A stretch of DNA of 64,000 nucleotides from Citricoccus sp. K5 (GTDB taxonomy: Bacteria > Actinomycetota > Actinomycetes > Actinomycetales > Micrococcaceae): contig NZ_LR732817.1 in assembly GCF_902506195.1 (NCBI RefSeq), positions 575,147-639,146 on the forward strand. Reading direction: 5' to 3'. Each line of letters begins with the position of its first letter. Positions within the stretch are counted from its first letter, which is position 1. The position numbers were made by a program, and so were the translations under genes. Of this stretch, positions 25,518 through 34,200 are shown in pieces. The notes beneath the pieces are model-generated. The model saw only the letters and a program-made list of their open reading frames with translations, was not told where the DNA came from and did no database searches.

Positions 25518-26294
25518 ATGAAGAAAATCCTCATGGTACTGACCAGCGTTTCCGAGATCGGCGATACGGGCGAGAAGACCGGCTACAACGTGGCCGAGGC
25601 TGCACATCCATGGAAGGTCTTCAAGGATTCCGGGCATTTCGTCGACTTCGCGTCCATCCAAGGCGGCCAGCCCCCGCGCGACGAGGTGGACTCGGAAGAT
25701 CCCATCCAGGTTGCCTTCACGGAGGACGAGGTCACACGCGCCGGACTCTACAACACTGCACGCGTTGACGTCGTAGATCCCGGTCAGTACGACGCCGTCT
25801 ACCTCGTGGGAGGCCACGGCACCATGTGGGACTTCCCGGACACCAAGGGTCTGCAGGACCTGGTGGCCAGTGTCTACAACGCTGGCGGCGTCGTGGGCGC
25901 CGTCTGCCACGGGCCGGCCGGTCTGCTGAACGTGGAGCTGGCCAACGGGTTCCGCCTCGTCGAAGACCGGAAGGTGGCGGCCTTCACTAACGAGGAGGAG
26001 GTTGCCGCAGGGAAGGACAAGGTCATCCCGTTCTTTTTGGCAGACCGGCTTGAGGAGCAGGGTGCCACCCACGTCTCCGCGAATGTCTTTGAGGAGAAGG
26101 TCGTGGTTGACGACAGGCTGGTGACCGGCCAGAACCCGGCCTCCGCCGCCGGCGTGGCCAAGGAGATGGAGAAGCTCCTTGCGCAGGTCATCCACGAGGA
26201 AAAAGCCGAGGAGCAGCAGGAGGCGGAGGCTCTGCGCGCCGGAAAGGACGCCGAGAAAAACGCCAAGAAGGCTGCCGCAGATACGGAGCACTAA
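25518..26294 (+). CDS. Type 1 glutamine amidotransferase-like/DJ-1/PfpI (Hsp31-type) protein
   Basis: A 258-residue cytoplasmic protein. KKILMVLTSVSEIGDTGEKTGYNVAEAAHP at the start (read in two blocks, Glu19 in GEKTGYN), YLVGGHGTMWDFPD in the middle and GAVCHGPAGLL with nucleophile Cys130 match the Hsp31/glyoxalase-III-like group, whose acidic residue and Cys-His act on methylglyoxal or glycated proteins. The last 40 residues are a charged Ala/Glu/Lys helix not found in the core family. GATAGGAGCACTTC before the ATG carries AGGAG. It faces a small minus-strand gene and shares a terminator with it at 26428-26471. Confidence 0.83.
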   Translation: MKKILMVLTSVSEIGDTGEKTGYNVAEAAHPWKVFKDSGHFVDFASIQGGQPPRDEVDSEDPIQVAFTEDEVTRAGLYNTARVDVVDPGQYDAVYLVGGHGTMWDFPDTKGLQDLVASVYNAGGVVGAVCHGPAGLLNVELANGFRLVEDRKVAAFTNEEEVAAGKDKVIPFFLADRLEEQGATHVSANVFEEKVVVDDRLVTGQNPASAAGVAKEMEKLLAQVIHEEKAEEQQEAEALRAGKDAEKNAKKAAADTEH

Positions 26295-26427
26295 CGCCTG
26301 CGGCGCACTGAACCTGGCGGCCACCCCAACGAGGGGGCGCCCGCCAGCCCGCATACGTGCGTCGGCTTTCACGCTGACCGAGGCACCAAACCGGTGGTCG
26401 GCAACTGACCTGGTCCCGCATTAACCC

Positions 26428-26471
26428 GGAAGGGCCCCAGAAGACCGTCACGAGGTCTCCGGGGCCCTTCC
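26428..26471. terminator. Bidirectional hairpin terminator
   Basis: Perfect 11-bp arms, GGAAGGGCCCC at 26428-26438 and GGGGCCCTTCC at 26461-26471, enclose a loop that itself can pair AGACC with GGTCT. It lies between two convergent genes, the DJ-1-like gene on the plus strand and the 54-residue gene on the minus strand, and can serve both. No long T run follows. Confidence 0.75.
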
Positions 26472-26477
26472 GTGGAC

Positions 26478-26642
26478 TCAGTAGTTGGCTGGCGGGTCAG
26501 AGGCCGGGAACGATTCCTCGACCTGTTCGTCCAATTCCTGCTCCGTCTCCGGTCCGGTCGTGGACTGGTCATCCTCAGCAGAGCGGGTCTCGTTGCGGCG
26601 CTCCTTCTCGGAAGCAGCCTCCTTACGGGGATCAGTGCTCAT
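26478..26642 (-). CDS. Small acidic protein, 54 residues, with SFPASDPPAN motif
   Basis: ATG at 26642 is preceded by a consensus AGGAGG five bases upstream (26648-26653), and the frame ends in TGA at 26480-26478. The sequence is highly charged (MSTDPRKEAASEKERRNETR) and ends VEESFPASDPPANY. The EESFPASDPPA ending recurs in many small bacterial proteins of unknown function. It is probably disordered and cytoplasmic. It ends at the terminator next to it and starts just downstream of the 168-residue gene's stop, so it may be cotranscribed with that gene and the TetR regulator. Confidence 0.8.
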   Translation of the reverse strand: MSTDPRKEAASEKERRNETRSAEDDQSTTGPETEQELDEQVEESFPASDPPANY

Positions 26643-26670
26643 CGTGTCCTCCTAAAAATGGGTCGGAGCT

Positions 26671-27177
26671 TCAGTCTGCACTAGTCGGAAGCGCTTCGTG
26701 ATGGGGCCGGCCGGCCGAGCGCCGGCTCTCCTTCATCTCGGCCTCGAACAGATGGCGCCTGCCCCCGGCCAACTCGTCTCGAGCCTGTCGTTCAAGGTCC
26801 TTGAAGGCGGAGTAGTAGTGATCGTCGTAGTCCTCAACGATCTGGAACGTCCACCGGCCGTGGATGACGTTGCGGCCGATGATCTCCTGCTCAACCCGGT
26901 CGGCAAGATCATCGTGGCCGGCGTCGCGAAGCAGTGTCACGGCCTCGTCGAGAGCGAGGTCTGCGGTTCCTGTCAGCCGGTGAAAACCGTAGAGCAGGCC
27001 GCGGGCGTGTTCCACCACCTCCAAGGCCTCGGAGAGCTTGCCGAGGGCTTCGACTGTCGCGCCGCTGACTCCAGGGGGCCGCCGGTGCTCCGCGTCGGGG
27101 CCGGCTGGTGAAGGATGATGGTCTCCAACGTGTTCGGACATGACGCCATCATGGCAAGGATCACCCCGAGATTTCAC
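26671..27177 (-). CDS. Hypothetical helical protein, 168 residues
   Basis: The predicted protein is hydrophilic and helical, with EALGKLSEALEVVEHARGLLY and a conserved-looking core WTFQIVEDYDDHYYSAFKDL, followed by an Arg/His-rich tail. No membrane segment or catalytic motif is visible and I do not recognise the family. The GTG start at 27177 overlaps the TetR gene's TGA (GTGA); an ATG at 27141 is an alternative that would shorten it by 12 residues. The coupling implies expression with the regulator. Confidence 0.65.
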   Translation of the reverse strand: MKSRGDPCHDGVMSEHVGDHHPSPAGPDAEHRRPPGVSGATVEALGKLSEALEVVEHARGLLYGFHRLTGTADLALDEAVTLLRDAGHDDLADRVEQEIIGRNVIHGRWTFQIVEDYDDHYYSAFKDLERQARDELAGGRRHLFEAEMKESRRSAGRPHHEALPTSAD

Positions 27178-27758
27178 GTGCTGGGGAAAAACTGGCCCAG
27201 CTCACGCACCGTTTGGTCGAACAGGGCCACTGGGTCGGAGTCCATCCCGTCGACCTCATCCCGGGCGAAGGACTGCCAGGCGACCCGCCAGCACGCCGTG
27301 ACGATCTCTGCAACCAGGAGCGACTGAAGAGTCCCCAGCACGCCGCGGTGGACCAGTGCTGAGCTCAGCGCCTCGACCAGGCTTCGCTCCTGCCGAGTGA
27401 CGACCCGCAGCATGTCCGGCTCCTGGACCAGTAGGCGGGAGATCCTGCGGAAATCGCGCTGTTCGACCTCGTGGGAAAAGAGCTTGCGGCACACGGCCAA
27501 GAGGTCATCCAGGATCCCGGAGGGAGTGTGGTGCGCGCTCTCGCTGGACACCAGGGCGTCAATCAGCCCCTGTTGGCCGGGCACGAGCGCGTGCTCCTTG
27601 GAGGGGTAATAGCGGAAGACCGTGCGTTCTGAGACGCCCACGCGAACGGCGATGTCTCCCACCGTTGTGGCTTCCAGGCCCTGCTCCTCCACCAGGTCCA
27701 GGGCGGCACGTTGGATGTCCCGCAGCATGCGGACGCGGTGTTCTTCACGGATGCCCAA
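27174..27758 (-). CDS. TetR-family transcriptional regulator
   Basis: A 194-residue repressor-type protein. The N-terminal TetR helix-turn-helix is at about residues 12-58, with AALDLVEEQGLEATTVGDIA followed by GVSERTVFRYYPSKEHAL. The C-terminal 130 residues form the ligand domain and have no conserved signature. It is divergent from the MFS gene at 27920-29380, and a long imperfect palindrome lies between them (27832-27879). It therefore probably represses both itself and the pump; the inducer is unknown. The downstream gene overlaps its stop. Confidence 0.9.
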   Translation of the reverse strand: MGIREEHRVRMLRDIQRAALDLVEEQGLEATTVGDIAVRVGVSERTVFRYYPSKEHALVPGQQGLIDALVSSESAHHTPSGILDDLLAVCRKLFSHEVEQRDFRRISRLLVQEPDMLRVVTRQERSLVEALSSALVHRGVLGTLQSLLVAEIVTACWRVAWQSFARDEVDGMDSDPVALFDQTVRELGQFFPST

Positions 27759-27831
27759 TGCTCAGCTCGTTTCTGGGAGTGCAAGAGAGGGAGGCCCGGC
27801 AGGCCGCGAGGCTCGCCGGAACTATCTGTTG

Positions 27832-27879
27832 TGTCACAGTCTGACGGTTTTGGCTCTCAAAAGCTGTCAGACCGTGACA
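27832..27879. promoter_or_regulatory. Long palindrome, probable TetR operator
   Basis: Arms TGTCACAGTCTGAC (27832-27845) and GTCAGACCGTGACA (27866-27879) match at 13 of 14 positions as inverted repeats, with a 20-base centre that can pair TTTG with CAAA. It is the only strong symmetry in the 161-base gap between the divergent TetR and MFS genes, which is where such repressors normally bind. The exact repressor site may be only part of it. Confidence 0.7.
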
Positions 27880-27919
27880 TGATTCATCAGGTCGAATCTT
27901 ACAGAAGAGGTAAACCCCG

Positions 27920-29380
27920 ATGGCCCACGCCGCCGAAGACACGATTTCTCCACCGGCCGCCCCCGCTCACCAGGCACCACCAGCCCTGTCGAGGAAACAA
28001 TTGACCGGCATCATCGGCGCACTGGCACTCGGTGCCTTCGTGATGATCCTCAACGAAACTGTGCTCACCGTGGCACTGCCGTCGATCATGGCCGACTACG
28101 GGGTCTCCGCGGCGGCAGGTCAGTGGCTCACCACCGGATTCCTGCTCACGATGGCCGTGGTCATCCCTCTGACGGGCTACCTGCTGCAGCGGTACACCAT
28201 GCGCGGACTGTTCGTCTTCGCGCTGTGCAGCTTCTTGGTCGGCACCGTCCTGGCCATCATCGCGCCGTCCTTCGGTGTCCTGTTGGCCGCCCGCGTCATT
28301 CAAGCCGTCGGCACCGCCATCGTGATGCCGCTGCTCATGAACACCACCCTGACGCTCGTGCCGTTCCAGCACCGGGGGATGGTCATGGGCCTTAACTCGA
28401 TCGTGATCTCTGTCGGCCCGGCCATCGGACCCACCGTGTCCGGGATCATCGTCAACTCATTGTCCTGGCACTGGATCTTCGGTCTCATGACTCCGCTCGT
28501 CGTCATCATCCTGGTGCTGGGCATCATTTTCATCAAGGTGCCCTCGGCAACCCGCAGGCTTCCGGTCGATGTTTTCTCCGTGATCCTCTCGGCTCTGGCC
28601 TTCGGTGGTCTGGTCTACGCACTGTCCACTATCGGCGGGGCACTGGAGAACCCCACCCTTCCCCTCGTCAGCGGCGTGATCGGCGTGGCCGCGCTGGCCC
28701 TGTTCATCACCCGCCAGGTTCGTCTGACCCGCACCGATCGTGAACTGCTGAACCTGCGGCCCTTTAAAAACCGTACCTTCACGCTCAGCATCGTCATGAT
28801 CATGATCGCCATGGGCACGCTGCTGGGCACCGTGGTCATCCTGCCGATCTTCCTGCAGAACGGCAGCGGCTTGAGCACCATGACCATCGGCATGATGCTG
28901 CTTCCCGGTGGGCTGGTGCAGATCGCCGTGGGCCCGATCTTCGGACGTGTCTTCGACCGCCATGGCCCGCGACCGGTGCTGATCCCCGGTGCACTGATGC
29001 TGGCGCTGGGCCAGTGGTTGTTCACCACCATCCACCCGGGCACCGAGCTGGGCCTGATCGTCGCCTTCCACACCATCTTCTGCATCGGGCTGGCCATGTT
29101 GATGACCGGCCTGCTCTCCGCAGCACTGAGTGGAGTCCCTCAACAGCTCTACGGTCACGGCTCGGCCATCTTCAACACCGGCCAGCAGCTCGGTGGCGCC
29201 ATTGGAACCACGATCTTCGTGACTGTCATGAGCGCCGTTGCGGCCGCCGAGACCGGTGCCGGCTCGGCGCTGGTCGACGGGCTGTTCCACGGCGCCCACT
29301 TCGCGTTCATCGTCGGAGGGATCCTCGCGACGATCGCCGTCCTCTGTGCCCCGTTCATCAAGAGCCCGCAGCGCGGCTGA
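27920..29380 (+). CDS. DHA2-family MFS drug exporter
   Basis: A 486-residue protein with 14 predicted membrane segments, as in DHA2 transporters. LALGAFVMILNETVLTVALPSIM is the family's helix-1 signature (motif D1-like), QWLTTGFLLTMAVVIPLTGYL follows as in EmrB/LfrA proteins, and ARVIQAVGTAIVMPL is motif C-like. Such pumps expel drugs or toxic compounds using the proton gradient. AGAGG lies 10 bases before the ATG. A divergent TetR gene and the palindrome between them suggest substrate-induced expression. Which compound it exports cannot be seen. Confidence 0.9.
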   Translation: MAHAAEDTISPPAAPAHQAPPALSRKQLTGIIGALALGAFVMILNETVLTVALPSIMADYGVSAAAGQWLTTGFLLTMAVVIPLTGYLLQRYTMRGLFVFALCSFLVGTVLAIIAPSFGVLLAARVIQAVGTAIVMPLLMNTTLTLVPFQHRGMVMGLNSIVISVGPAIGPTVSGIIVNSLSWHWIFGLMTPLVVIILVLGIIFIKVPSATRRLPVDVFSVILSALAFGGLVYALSTIGGALENPTLPLVSGVIGVAALALFITRQVRLTRTDRELLNLRPFKNRTFTLSIVMIMIAMGTLLGTVVILPIFLQNGSGLSTMTIGMMLLPGGLVQIAVGPIFGRVFDRHGPRPVLIPGALMLALGQWLFTTIHPGTELGLIVAFHTIFCIGLAMLMTGLLSAALSGVPQQLYGHGSAIFNTGQQLGGAIGTTIFVTVMSAVAAAETGAGSALVDGLFHGAHFAFIVGGILATIAVLCAPFIKSPQRG

Positions 29381-29721
29381 CTGCCCGTTCTCTCCGGATC
29401 TGCGCCGAATGTCAGTTCATGGTGGTCACGTCGCGGACGAAGGCAACGGGGAGTGACCACGAATACGGTGATCCGCGCAGAGAACGAGTACCGCTGCACG
29501 CCGCATACGTGGGGGCTCGAGTAGGGGGCTGTGCGGATCACGTGATGGCCGGTCAGCCCCCAGGCCACGGTGAGGGCGATTCACTCTGGGAAGGCTTAGC
29601 GGACCGCTCTAGTCTGGCGTCAGAGCAGGATCCCCAGGTCCTCCGAGCCCCCGTCAAGTGACAGTACCCAACGGTGGGAGGACACTGCTTGACCGTCCGT
29701 CTCAACCGTCCAGGAGTCCCC
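29381..29721. other. Intergenic region, about 340 bases
   Basis: No coding frame resembles a protein. GGGGGCT (29524-29530) and AGCCCCC (29555-29561) could pair around a 10-bp palindrome ATCACGTGAT, but no T run follows, so a terminator role is doubtful. AGGAG at 29712-29716 is the ribosome site of the next gene. Confidence 0.35.
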
Positions 29722-30522
29722 ATGACCGTCCGCCGATGGGCCACCGGCGCCGCCGTCCTGGTCGTCCTGGCCATGCTGGCCGTCCTGATTGTCCACTTCG
29801 CCAATCCATCCCAACCGGTGGCGGCTGACGACTACAAGGGGCATCCGGCGTCGCCGACGCCGACCACGCAGACCCCGAGGGCACCCTCCGGAACCGCAGA
29901 CAGCACCGGCACCGGCACCGGCACGGACGCAACGGCTGGCCAAAGTGCGGCGGAAGCCGGCACGGACCGGAGCACGGCGTCCGGGGCCTCATCCTCCTCC
30001 ACGGCCTCCCAGGATGTCGCGGCCGAGGGCACTGCCGCTCCTGGTGACCGCCCCACGTGGAACCCCGCGGCCGACGCCCCGGACGGTGCCGACCAGGAAC
30101 CCAAGGTGCCCAACGGTCTTGGCGTGGAACCCTACCGGCTGCCCGATTCCCCGGAACGGCAACCGGCCCTGTCCGAGCTTCCCGATGCTGCGGCGGCCAA
30201 GCACGAACTCGTGGCAGGATTCCCCGAACATGTGGTTCCTGTTCCCGACGACGTCGACATCCAGTCCTCTTCGGTGGCCACCCAAGGCCAGCGTGTCTTC
30301 GTCGGCGTGAATGCCCTCAGCGACGCCAACCCGGACGCTCTCCTCGACTACTACGTCCGGCATTGCGAATCACTCGCGTGGCCGATCAGCCGTCCGACGT
30401 TGGACGACGGAACACCGCGGGTCCAGTGTGGCTTCGGCCCGGATGAGCTGACCGTCACCGCATCGTTGTTGCCTGCCGGCAGGGTGGACCTGTCGGTATC
30501 CGGCTCGTTCGAAGTCCGGTAG
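29722..30522 (+). CDS. Secreted or membrane-anchored protein with Ser/Thr/Gly/Ala-rich linker
   Basis: A 266-residue protein. Residues 1-30 form a signal anchor (TVRRWATGAAVLVVLAMLAVL), then about 80 residues are a low-complexity linker with a TGTGTGTD-type repeat, and the C-terminal half (about 130-266) is folded, with two cysteines (YYVRHCESLAW and RVQCGFGPDEL). It looks like a small extracytoplasmic binding or structural domain; I recognise no family. ATG at 29722 is chosen for AGGAG six bases upstream; an earlier in-frame start at 29674 lacks one and would precede the signal anchor by 16 residues. Confidence 0.6.
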   Translation: MTVRRWATGAAVLVVLAMLAVLIVHFANPSQPVAADDYKGHPASPTPTTQTPRAPSGTADSTGTGTGTDATAGQSAAEAGTDRSTASGASSSSTASQDVAAEGTAAPGDRPTWNPAADAPDGADQEPKVPNGLGVEPYRLPDSPERQPALSELPDAAAAKHELVAGFPEHVVPVPDDVDIQSSSVATQGQRVFVGVNALSDANPDALLDYYVRHCESLAWPISRPTLDDGTPRVQCGFGPDELTVTASLLPAGRVDLSVSGSFEVR

Positions 30523-30544
30523 TCGGTCGCCTCCACGGCTCCCA

Positions 30545-30830
30545 CCGTCGGCGGAGGGACGGACTTCTAAACACCTACGTCGGGGCACCCAGGCCGAACT
30601 CATCACCCACCACGCCACCGAGGGGAACTTCGCGTACACCTACGGTCGGGCCACTGAGTTCGGGCTGCCCGTGACCTTCCAGTCCACCTGGGACGGGAAG
30701 ACCGATTGCCTGGACAACGACCCGGTCACCGGCCAGCCGCTGAATGCTGCGGACCACCGGAAGTACCCAGACCCTGGACATCGAGCCCGCGGTCGTTGCC
30801 CATCACCAGGGACCTTCCGGGAGACGTGAG
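30545..30830 (+). pseudogene. Decayed gene remnant
   Basis: From 30572 one frame reads 64 protein-like residues (GTQAELITHHATEGNFAYTY, FGLPVTFQSTWDGKTDC) without any usable start codon upstream. After 30766 the sense seems to move to the next frame (QTLDIEPAVVAHHQG) and then dissolves. No start, a shift and no proper end indicate a relic of a larger gene. I do not recognise the parent family. Its composition is normal for the genome, unlike the DUF4365 patch. Confidence 0.4.
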
Positions 30831-30979
30831 AGACTCCCCGGAAAGAAAAGTCTGGACAAAGGTCTACTACCAGCCGCCGCCGAGCGCACCTTAGGCTCAA
30901 AGGGCCCCATGAGACGGTGCACACGGATTGGACGGTGGGATTAACCCGGGGGGATACGGGCCCACCCATTCATTATCCG

Positions 30980-31013
30980 CTGAGAGGCGGTGGCTAAGGC
31001 CACCGCCTCTCAG
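30980..31013. terminator. Perfect 15-bp hairpin, probable terminator
   Basis: CTGAGAGGCGGTGGC (30980-30994) and its exact complement (30999-31013) enclose the four-base loop TAAG, followed by GTGTTTA on the plus strand. No intact plus-strand gene ends just before it, so it may have belonged to the gene now decayed at 30545-30830, or it may back up the hairpin at 31157. Confidence 0.65.
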
Positions 31014-31156
31014 GTGTTTATCGGACCAGGCCTCCCCTCGGGGTGCCATGCCGACAAGGCTTCCCGGCGGGCTGGCATGCCGCAGGACGCGTCGGCTATG
31101 TCGGCGTTGCGTTGGGACGCGAACATGGTCCCTGAACGGCTCAGACCAACAACGGA

Positions 31157-31198
31157 ACCGCCCCGGTCCCCGTGGGATTCCACGGGGACCGGGGCGGT
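31157..31198. terminator. Perfect 18-bp GC-rich hairpin terminator
   Basis: ACCGCCCCGGTCCCCGTG (31157-31174) pairs perfectly with 31181-31198 around a six-base loop. It begins 29 bases beyond the stop of the large SLH-protein gene on the minus strand, so it should end that transcript. On the plus strand it is followed by CGCCTTTCT, so it may also work that way. Confidence 0.75.
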
Positions 31199-31226
31199 CG
31201 CCTTTCTACTGGGACGTGCTATCCGT

Positions 31227-34200
31227 TCAATCCACGGTCAAGTGGTAGCGGTGCAGGAGCGTTGCCACCTCACTACGACTGATCGGCTGGTCGGGCCGGT
31301 AGGAGCCGTCCGAGTATCCGATGGAGATCCCCTCAGAAGCCATCCATGAGATGGCCTCGTAGTGGGCGTTGGACGTCAACACGTCATCGAAGGTCACCGT
31401 TCCTTCCTCGGCTGGTTTCACGGCCCGGTAGAGGAACGACGCGAACTCGCCGCGTGTCACGTTCCTGGCCGGCTTGAACGAATCGTCGACGTACCCCTCG
31501 GTGATTTCGTACTTGACAGCCCAGGAGATCGGGGCAAAGTGCGCGTGTCTGGCCGGAACGTCAGGGAAGGCATCTTGGGTGCCGGGGCTGAACGGCGGAT
31601 CCAGGTATCGGTAGATGAACGCGACAGACTCGCCACGGGAGATGTCTCGTTTCATACCGAAGGACCCGTCCGAGTAGCCCTGCGTGATACCAGCGCACTG
31701 CAGCCAGCGGACGTGTTCGTAGGGCTCCGACCCGATGTCGTTGTCCGTGAAATCGCGTGCGTCACACGTCGGTCCGGGAGTAGGCGTTGGCGTCGGCCCA
31801 GTAGTAGGCGTCGGAGTTGGCGTCGGTTCAGGGATGGGGGTCGGGGTCGGAGTTGGAGTCGGCTCCACCGAATCCGGGGTGAAGCGGACGTCTACCAGGT
31901 AGTTGGTGGAGGTCGCCGTGTCCGCGAACGTGCCGCCGTAGATATACCGGCCCGCGTTCGCCGGGGTCCTCAGCGGTCCCGAGACCGTCGGCTCCGCCCA
32001 TTGGCTGGGCTCGGCGGAGTACTGAGTGGTCCGGTAGGACACCACATACTCCTTGCCCGTCTCGAGCTTCACCGGAGTGTCCAGGGCAGCGTACTGCCAC
32101 CCGGAGGCGGATCCGGTGCCGAAGGTGACCTCGCCCAGCAGGGTGCCGTCCGAGGTATGGAGGGCGCCGACGTGCGGACCGGGGTTCCCGGCGGCCTTGT
32201 AGAACTCGAGCCCGGTGACCGTGCCCGGCTCCGTGGTGGAGAAGGCGGTGCCCAGGGTGACGGGTTCGCCGTCGTCCACCAGGGACGTCGTGGGGACCAC
32301 GGTTTCGGCGAGCAGCCCGAAGGGGCCGCTTTCCGATACGGCGGACACCGTTCTGAAGCTCCAGGTGTTGCCTCGGCTGACCACCTCACCGGCCGCATCG
32401 CGGGCGGCCAACGTCACGGTGTAGGGGGTTCCGTTCGCCAGGGCCTTCGCCGGGGTGAAGGTCGCCGTCCGCGTGGCCGCGTCGTAGGCCGTGGTACCCG
32501 CCACCGCCGTCCCGGCGGCGGGGGCGCCGGGATCGCGGTCGCCCGCCCCGGCTTTGACGGTGATGGAGACGCTGGAGGGGACCACATCCCGGGACAGCAC
32601 CGCGCTGACGGCCGTGTCCACCGGCACGGAGTTGGCCGTGTGGGCCGGTCGGGGGGTCCCTGCCGACAATGCTGCCTCGTCACCGGCTTCGAACACCGCA
32701 TCCACGTAGTAGTTCGTGCTGTTGTAGCTCGAGGCGGGGAAGCCGCCGTTGGTGTCGTAGACACCGCCCTGGGAGACTCCGAAACCGCCGGCGACGGTCA
32801 GCGGAGCAGCCGCGATACCACGGTAGGAGAAGTAGTACGGGTCGGCGGCGTAGTGGCCGTTCGGCGCGGAGTAGGACACCACGTAGGTGCTGCCGGCCTC
32901 CACCGACACAGGCTCGTTGAACTCCGTGGTCTGCCAGCCGTCGGAACCGCCGCTGGGGAAGCTGGCCGTGGCCAGACGGGTGCCGTCCGCAGACCACAGG
33001 GATCCGGTGTGCGGGCCGGAGTTGGCGCCGCCGAGGTAGAACCGTGCGCCGGTCACGAGGCCATCTGTGGTGGGGGTGAACCGCAACCCCAGTTCGACCG
33101 GCTCCGGATCCCCGGCGTCGGCGGTATCCGGCGTATTGGTGCCGAAGACGCTGTAGGGACCCGTCACATCCACGGTGATGGGCGTACCGGAGGCGGGGTA
33201 GTTGGCGCTGTCGTCAATGCCCCGGACCAGCACGGTGTTCTGCCCCATGCCCTGTTGGACGTAGGTGAAGGACCAGCTCGTGGTCCCCTCGGCCAGGCTC
33301 CAGGTCGCACCGGCATCGAGCGAGTACTCGACCCCGGCCACCTTGCCGGTAGTGGCACCTGAACCGTCCGAGGCGGTGCCCTTGATGGTCACCTTCTCAC
33401 CGTGGGCCACCGCAGCGGAGGGCTTGGAGGTGACCGCCACGGTGGGCGGGGTGGAGTCCTGGGACGCCTGGGCGGCCACCAGGCCTGGCTGGAGCGTGCC
33501 GGGTTGCACGCCCATGTCAGCGAAGAGGTTGACCTGGGCCTGTTGCATGCGCGGGTCCGGGGCTGCGCCGTCACCGTCGTGCCAGTCGTCGAGGCCCCAC
33601 GTCCACTGGATGCTGCCCGCGGAGAACACGAGCGCTCCACTGGCGGCCTTGTACAGGGTGAGGTGGTGGGTCGTCTCGCCCGGTGCCACCACGTTGCCGA
33701 AGTCCTGCAGGTATTCGGGTACCTGTCCCGTGGTGGTGGACAGGTGGATCAGGCCTGCGGGGCGGAAGCCGTTGTCCAGGTCCTCATTCGACTCGTAACC
33801 GACCGTGTGCGGTGCCAGGGGCTGCTCGGCCCCGGCGGCCAGGTTGGTGAGGTTGGTGCCGCGCCAGAGCCTCAGGTCGCCCTCACGGTCGTTGACCGTC
33901 ACCGGAAGGTCGCCGAAGTTCACCACGTAGGCGGTTCCGGACAACGAGTTCTCCGGCTTGCCGCCGCCGTTGGCGGGGGAGGCGAAGCGTGGGTCACGCC
34001 ACGTGCCCGTCCACTCGGCGGCCGGGTCGATCTTCCGGTCGGACCAGGTCTCCTTGTAGCTGACCAGGGTGCGGTAGTCGTTGCCGGCGGCGTCCGCCGG
34101 GGACTTCTCGTAGCGGACTCGCCAGTAGGCCTCGTTGCCGGTGAGGAACTGGAGGTTCACGCCGGCGTCGCGTGCCTTCTCCACGTTCTCGCGCTGCTGG

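Noticed and set aside
29155-29568. Minus-strand frame of 137 codons overlapping the DHA2 pump's 3' end
   Set aside because: Most of it is antisense to the pump gene; no start site or motif supports it.
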